Source: WTAW01 sp964406575 (lineage in GTDB: Bacteria; Acidobacteriota; Aminicenantia; Aminicenantales; Aminicenantaceae). From it: a stretch of DNA of 8,124 nt. How positions within the stretch are numbered: position 1 is the stretch's first letter; every line of letters starts with the position of its first letter. A program made the position numbers and the translations under genes. The stretch lies in contig CAYOSH010000075.1 in assembly GCA_964406575.1 (NCBI GenBank), positions 1 through 8,124 on the forward strand, read 5' to 3'. Below are positions 6,364-8,124 of this stretch, in pieces. The notes under the pieces were generated by a model, which ran no database searches, had not been told where the DNA came from, and worked only from the letters and a program-made list of their open reading frames with translations.

Positions 6364-7959
6364 ATGAAGCGTTTCCTGGTTTTGATCGTTTTTGTTTGCC
6401 TCAGTGGTTTGTGTTTTTTCAGTCGGGTCACGGGCATGGGATTTTTTGGCGACCTCGACAGAGATGCCGGACAGTTCGACAGAGCTGTCGGGAGCGGGAT
6501 TAAAAGCCCTGAGGCCGTAGACATTTTAATTCTTAGCGGCACGATCATTACCATGGATGGGGAGCGAAGGGTGATCGAAAATGGGGCGTTAGCCATCGCG
6601 GACGGCCGCATTGTTGAAGTCGGCCGGACCCAGGAATTGGAGACTCAATACCGGGCTGCAAGAACCATAAATGCCAAAAACAAAGTCGTGATGCCCGGGC
6701 TTATCGATGGTCATGGACACTCCGGCCACACGCTTGTCAAGACCATGGGAATGGGCAGGCCTGATGGATGGTGGCGGGCGTGTGAAGTCATCTATGCCGA
6801 GGGTTCCGATGAGGATTTCTGGCGTGCGGATGCATTGCTCGCATCATTGGAACGTCTCAAATTCGGAGTGACGTGCGGAGTGACCTATTTTGGCGGAGGC
6901 GACAGCGTGATGCGCACGGACGACCCCAAATATGGTGACCTCCACCTTGAAGCCGTTCAGAAGGTGGGCATCCGGGAGTTCCTAGCAGTAGGGCCGCGCC
7001 GGGCGCCGTTTCCTCGAAAGTATTCCCATTGGGATGGCGATTCCCGCCGGGATGTTATGGTCAGTTTCGAGCAACAGCTCGAAACCTGCGAGTCTTTGAT
7101 CCAGCGCTGGCACGGAAAAGCCGACGGCAAGATCAACCTCTGTATCATGTTTCCTGTCCATCATTCTGAGCTGGACACTCTCGACAGCATCCAGCTCGAT
7201 GACATGCGGCGCCGGGCAAAGGCCACACGGGCACTCACAGAGAAGTACGGACTCCTCTTCACCCAGGATGGACACACCCGCACTACGATCAAATTCGCCC
7301 ATGAGGAACTCGGCATACTCGGGTCAGATTCTCTTCTGTCCCATTGCACAGAGATTACAAAAGAGGAGATCCAGATCTGCAAGGAAAATGATATCAAGGT
7401 GGTGCACAATCCCAGCGCAAATTATTCGATGAGGGGACGTTGCCCGGTCACAGAACTGTTGGATGCTGGGGTGACGGTGATGCTTGGATCGGATGGCACC
7501 GGCCCCGACCGAAGCTACGACATGTTCCGCCACATGTTCCAGTGCATGCGGTATCACCGCTTCTATTTTCGAGATGCCAGCGTCCTTCCAGCCGGTAAGG
7601 TCTTGGAAATGGTCACCATCGACGCTGCGAGAGCCCTTGGACTCGAGGACGAGCTGGGATCGCTGGAGCCCGGGAAAAGGGCGGACGTGATCCTGATCGA
7701 CATGTTCAAACCGCATCTCGTTCCGGCAAACATGCCGGTCCATCGGGTGGCCTATTTCGCCAACGGCAATGACGTGGATACTGTGATCATCAACGGCGAG
7801 GTTCTGATGGAGAACCGCCGGGTCAAGACCGTAAATGAAGCCGAGGTGCTCGAACTTGCCGAGAAGGCTATCAAAAATGCCATCCGGCGCACGAATCTCG
7901 AGCACTTGCTCACTCTTCCCGAAAGCTTCTGGGGAGTGACCAAAGGGTTGTCCCAGTAA
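6364..7959 (+). CDS. Exported amidohydrolase-superfamily protein (ATZ/TRZ-like)
   Basis: The protein has 531 residues from the ATG at 6364. An N-terminal hydrophobic segment (about 1-24) indicates export. The composite beta-sandwich and TIM-barrel layout of the superfamily follows: VDILILSGTIITMDG (52-66), PGLIDGHGH (111-119, His117 and His119 as metal ligands), SHC (326-328, His327), HNPSAN (348-353), LGSDGT (374-379, Asp377) and the C-terminal LGSLEPGKRADVILID (431-446). The position that normally reads HxxE, with the third metal histidine, reads QDGH here (301-304), so metal binding or chemistry may differ from typical deaminases. Relatives hydrolyse aminated heterocycles, imidazolones or chlorotriazines; this substrate is unknown. 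It follows the ankyrin-MBL gene by 30 nt on the same strand and likely shares its transcript. No convincing terminator is seen after the stop. Confidence 0.88.
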   Translation: MKRFLVLIVFVCLSGLCFFSRVTGMGFFGDLDRDAGQFDRAVGSGIKSPEAVDILILSGTIITMDGERRVIENGALAIADGRIVEVGRTQELETQYRAARTINAKNKVVMPGLIDGHGHSGHTLVKTMGMGRPDGWWRACEVIYAEGSDEDFWRADALLASLERLKFGVTCGVTYFGGGDSVMRTDDPKYGDLHLEAVQKVGIREFLAVGPRRAPFPRKYSHWDGDSRRDVMVSFEQQLETCESLIQRWHGKADGKINLCIMFPVHHSELDTLDSIQLDDMRRRAKATRALTEKYGLLFTQDGHTRTTIKFAHEELGILGSDSLLSHCTEITKEEIQICKENDIKVVHNPSANYSMRGRCPVTELLDAGVTVMLGSDGTGPDRSYDMFRHMFQCMRYHRFYFRDASVLPAGKVLEMVTIDAARALGLEDELGSLEPGKRADVILIDMFKPHLVPANMPVHRVAYFANGNDVDTVIINGEVLMENRRVKTVNEAEVLELAEKAIKNAIRRTNLEHLLTLPESFWGVTKGLSQ

Positions 7960-7991
7960 TAATTGTGTTGGACAGTTTCTAGGAAATAGCT

Positions 7992-8123
7992 TCAATCTAT
8001 GACTCCCAATTCCCTGATCTTGTCTTTCGAGTTTTGCAGCACTCTTTTAGCGAAGTCGGTATTGCCTGGATTTAATACTACCTGTTTAAATTCCACGGAC
8101 GTGAGTCCGTGGATGGAAATGGC
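7992..8123 (-). CDS. Possible C-terminal end of an unidentified gene, cut by the window edge
   Basis: A minus-strand frame is open from the window end to TGA at 7994-7992, giving 43 residues. They include VEFKQVVLNPGNTDFAKRV and a charged, helix-like KDKIRELGVID ending. Composition and codon choice look protein-like and the gene would converge on the amidohydrolase. I recognise no family. A chance frame of this length is quite possible, and its first residues would be encoded by the hairpin at 8092-8113, which is unusual for a real gene unless the hairpin has inserted into it. Confidence 0.3.
   Translation of the reverse strand, partial: AISIHGLTSVEFKQVVLNPGNTDFAKRVLQNSKDKIRELGVID
8092..8113 (+). 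repeat. GNRA-tetraloop hairpin, REP-like
   Basis: TCCACGGAC (8092-8100) and GTCCGTGGA (8105-8113) form a perfect 9-bp stem around GTGA, a GNRA loop on the plus-strand RNA. No T-run follows, so it is not an intrinsic terminator. Compact hairpins of this form occur as REP-type repeats mobilised by RAYT/IS200-like tyrosine transposases; no such transposase is in view. It closely resembles the hairpin at 26-47. Confidence 0.6.
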
Positions 8124-8124
8124 T

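Noticed and set aside
6400..6435. Lipoprotein signal in the amidohydrolase
   Set aside because: Cys17 is preceded by S-G-L. Leu at -1 does not fit a lipobox, so an ordinary signal peptide or membrane anchor is more likely.
7324..7995. 223-codon minus-strand open frame
   Set aside because: It is antisense to the C-terminal half of the amidohydrolase; its length is explained by the codon bias of the real gene.
1..8124. CRISPR array, tRNA, rRNA or insertion sequence
   Set aside because: I saw no regularly spaced repeats, cloverleaf with CCA-type acceptor, rRNA signature or transposase-like coding sequence in the window.

Overview
The window is about 8.1 kb of mid-GC bacterial DNA. Three proteins carry Sec-type signal peptides, SD-led starts are common, and two sigma70-like promoters are recognisable. 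It encodes an archaeal-style polyamine operon (pyruvoyl arginine decarboxylase, deoxyhypusine-synthase-like enzyme, agmatinase) next to exported hydrolases. This would fit an uncultured anaerobe of the Aminicenantes/Acidobacteriota kind, but that is an impression from gene content, not a demonstrated assignment.

Layout. Positions 1-350 hold no convincing gene; a GNRA-loop hairpin sits at 26-47. On the minus strand, 351-599 encodes a small charged coiled-coil protein. The minus-strand polyamine operon follows. In transcription order it is pdaD (3330-2773), a deoxyhypusine-synthase-like gene (2727-1660) and speB (1663-731). It has a good promoter at 3467-3439 and an ATGA overlap between the last two genes. 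Upstream, also on minus, 4599-3504 is a choloylglycine hydrolase/penicillin V acylase-family gene. It is split by one excess G in an 8-G tract and has its own promoter. Positions 4600-4728 are a divergent intergenic region. On plus, 4729-6333 encodes a secreted ankyrin-repeat/metallo-beta-lactamase-fold fusion. It is followed 30 nt later by an exported amidohydrolase (6364-7959). The right end holds a possible partial minus-strand frame and a second GNRA-loop hairpin.

How the genes work together. PdaD would make agmatine from arginine and SpeB would make putrescine from agmatine. The deoxyhypusine-synthase-like enzyme would be expected to transfer an aminobutyl group to a small amine, giving a homospermidine- or spermidine-type product; bacteria lack the eIF5A substrate of true deoxyhypusine synthase. 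No AdoMet decarboxylase or spermidine synthase is visible here. The flanking exported enzymes (Ntn amidase, MBL hydrolase, amidohydrolase) all cleave C-N or ester/lactone bonds, but the sequence gives no direct evidence that they act with the polyamine genes.

The observations most worth a second look are four: the poly-G frameshift, the two terminal hairpins related by compensatory base changes, the DHS-like gene in a putrescine operon, and the ankyrin-MBL fusion.
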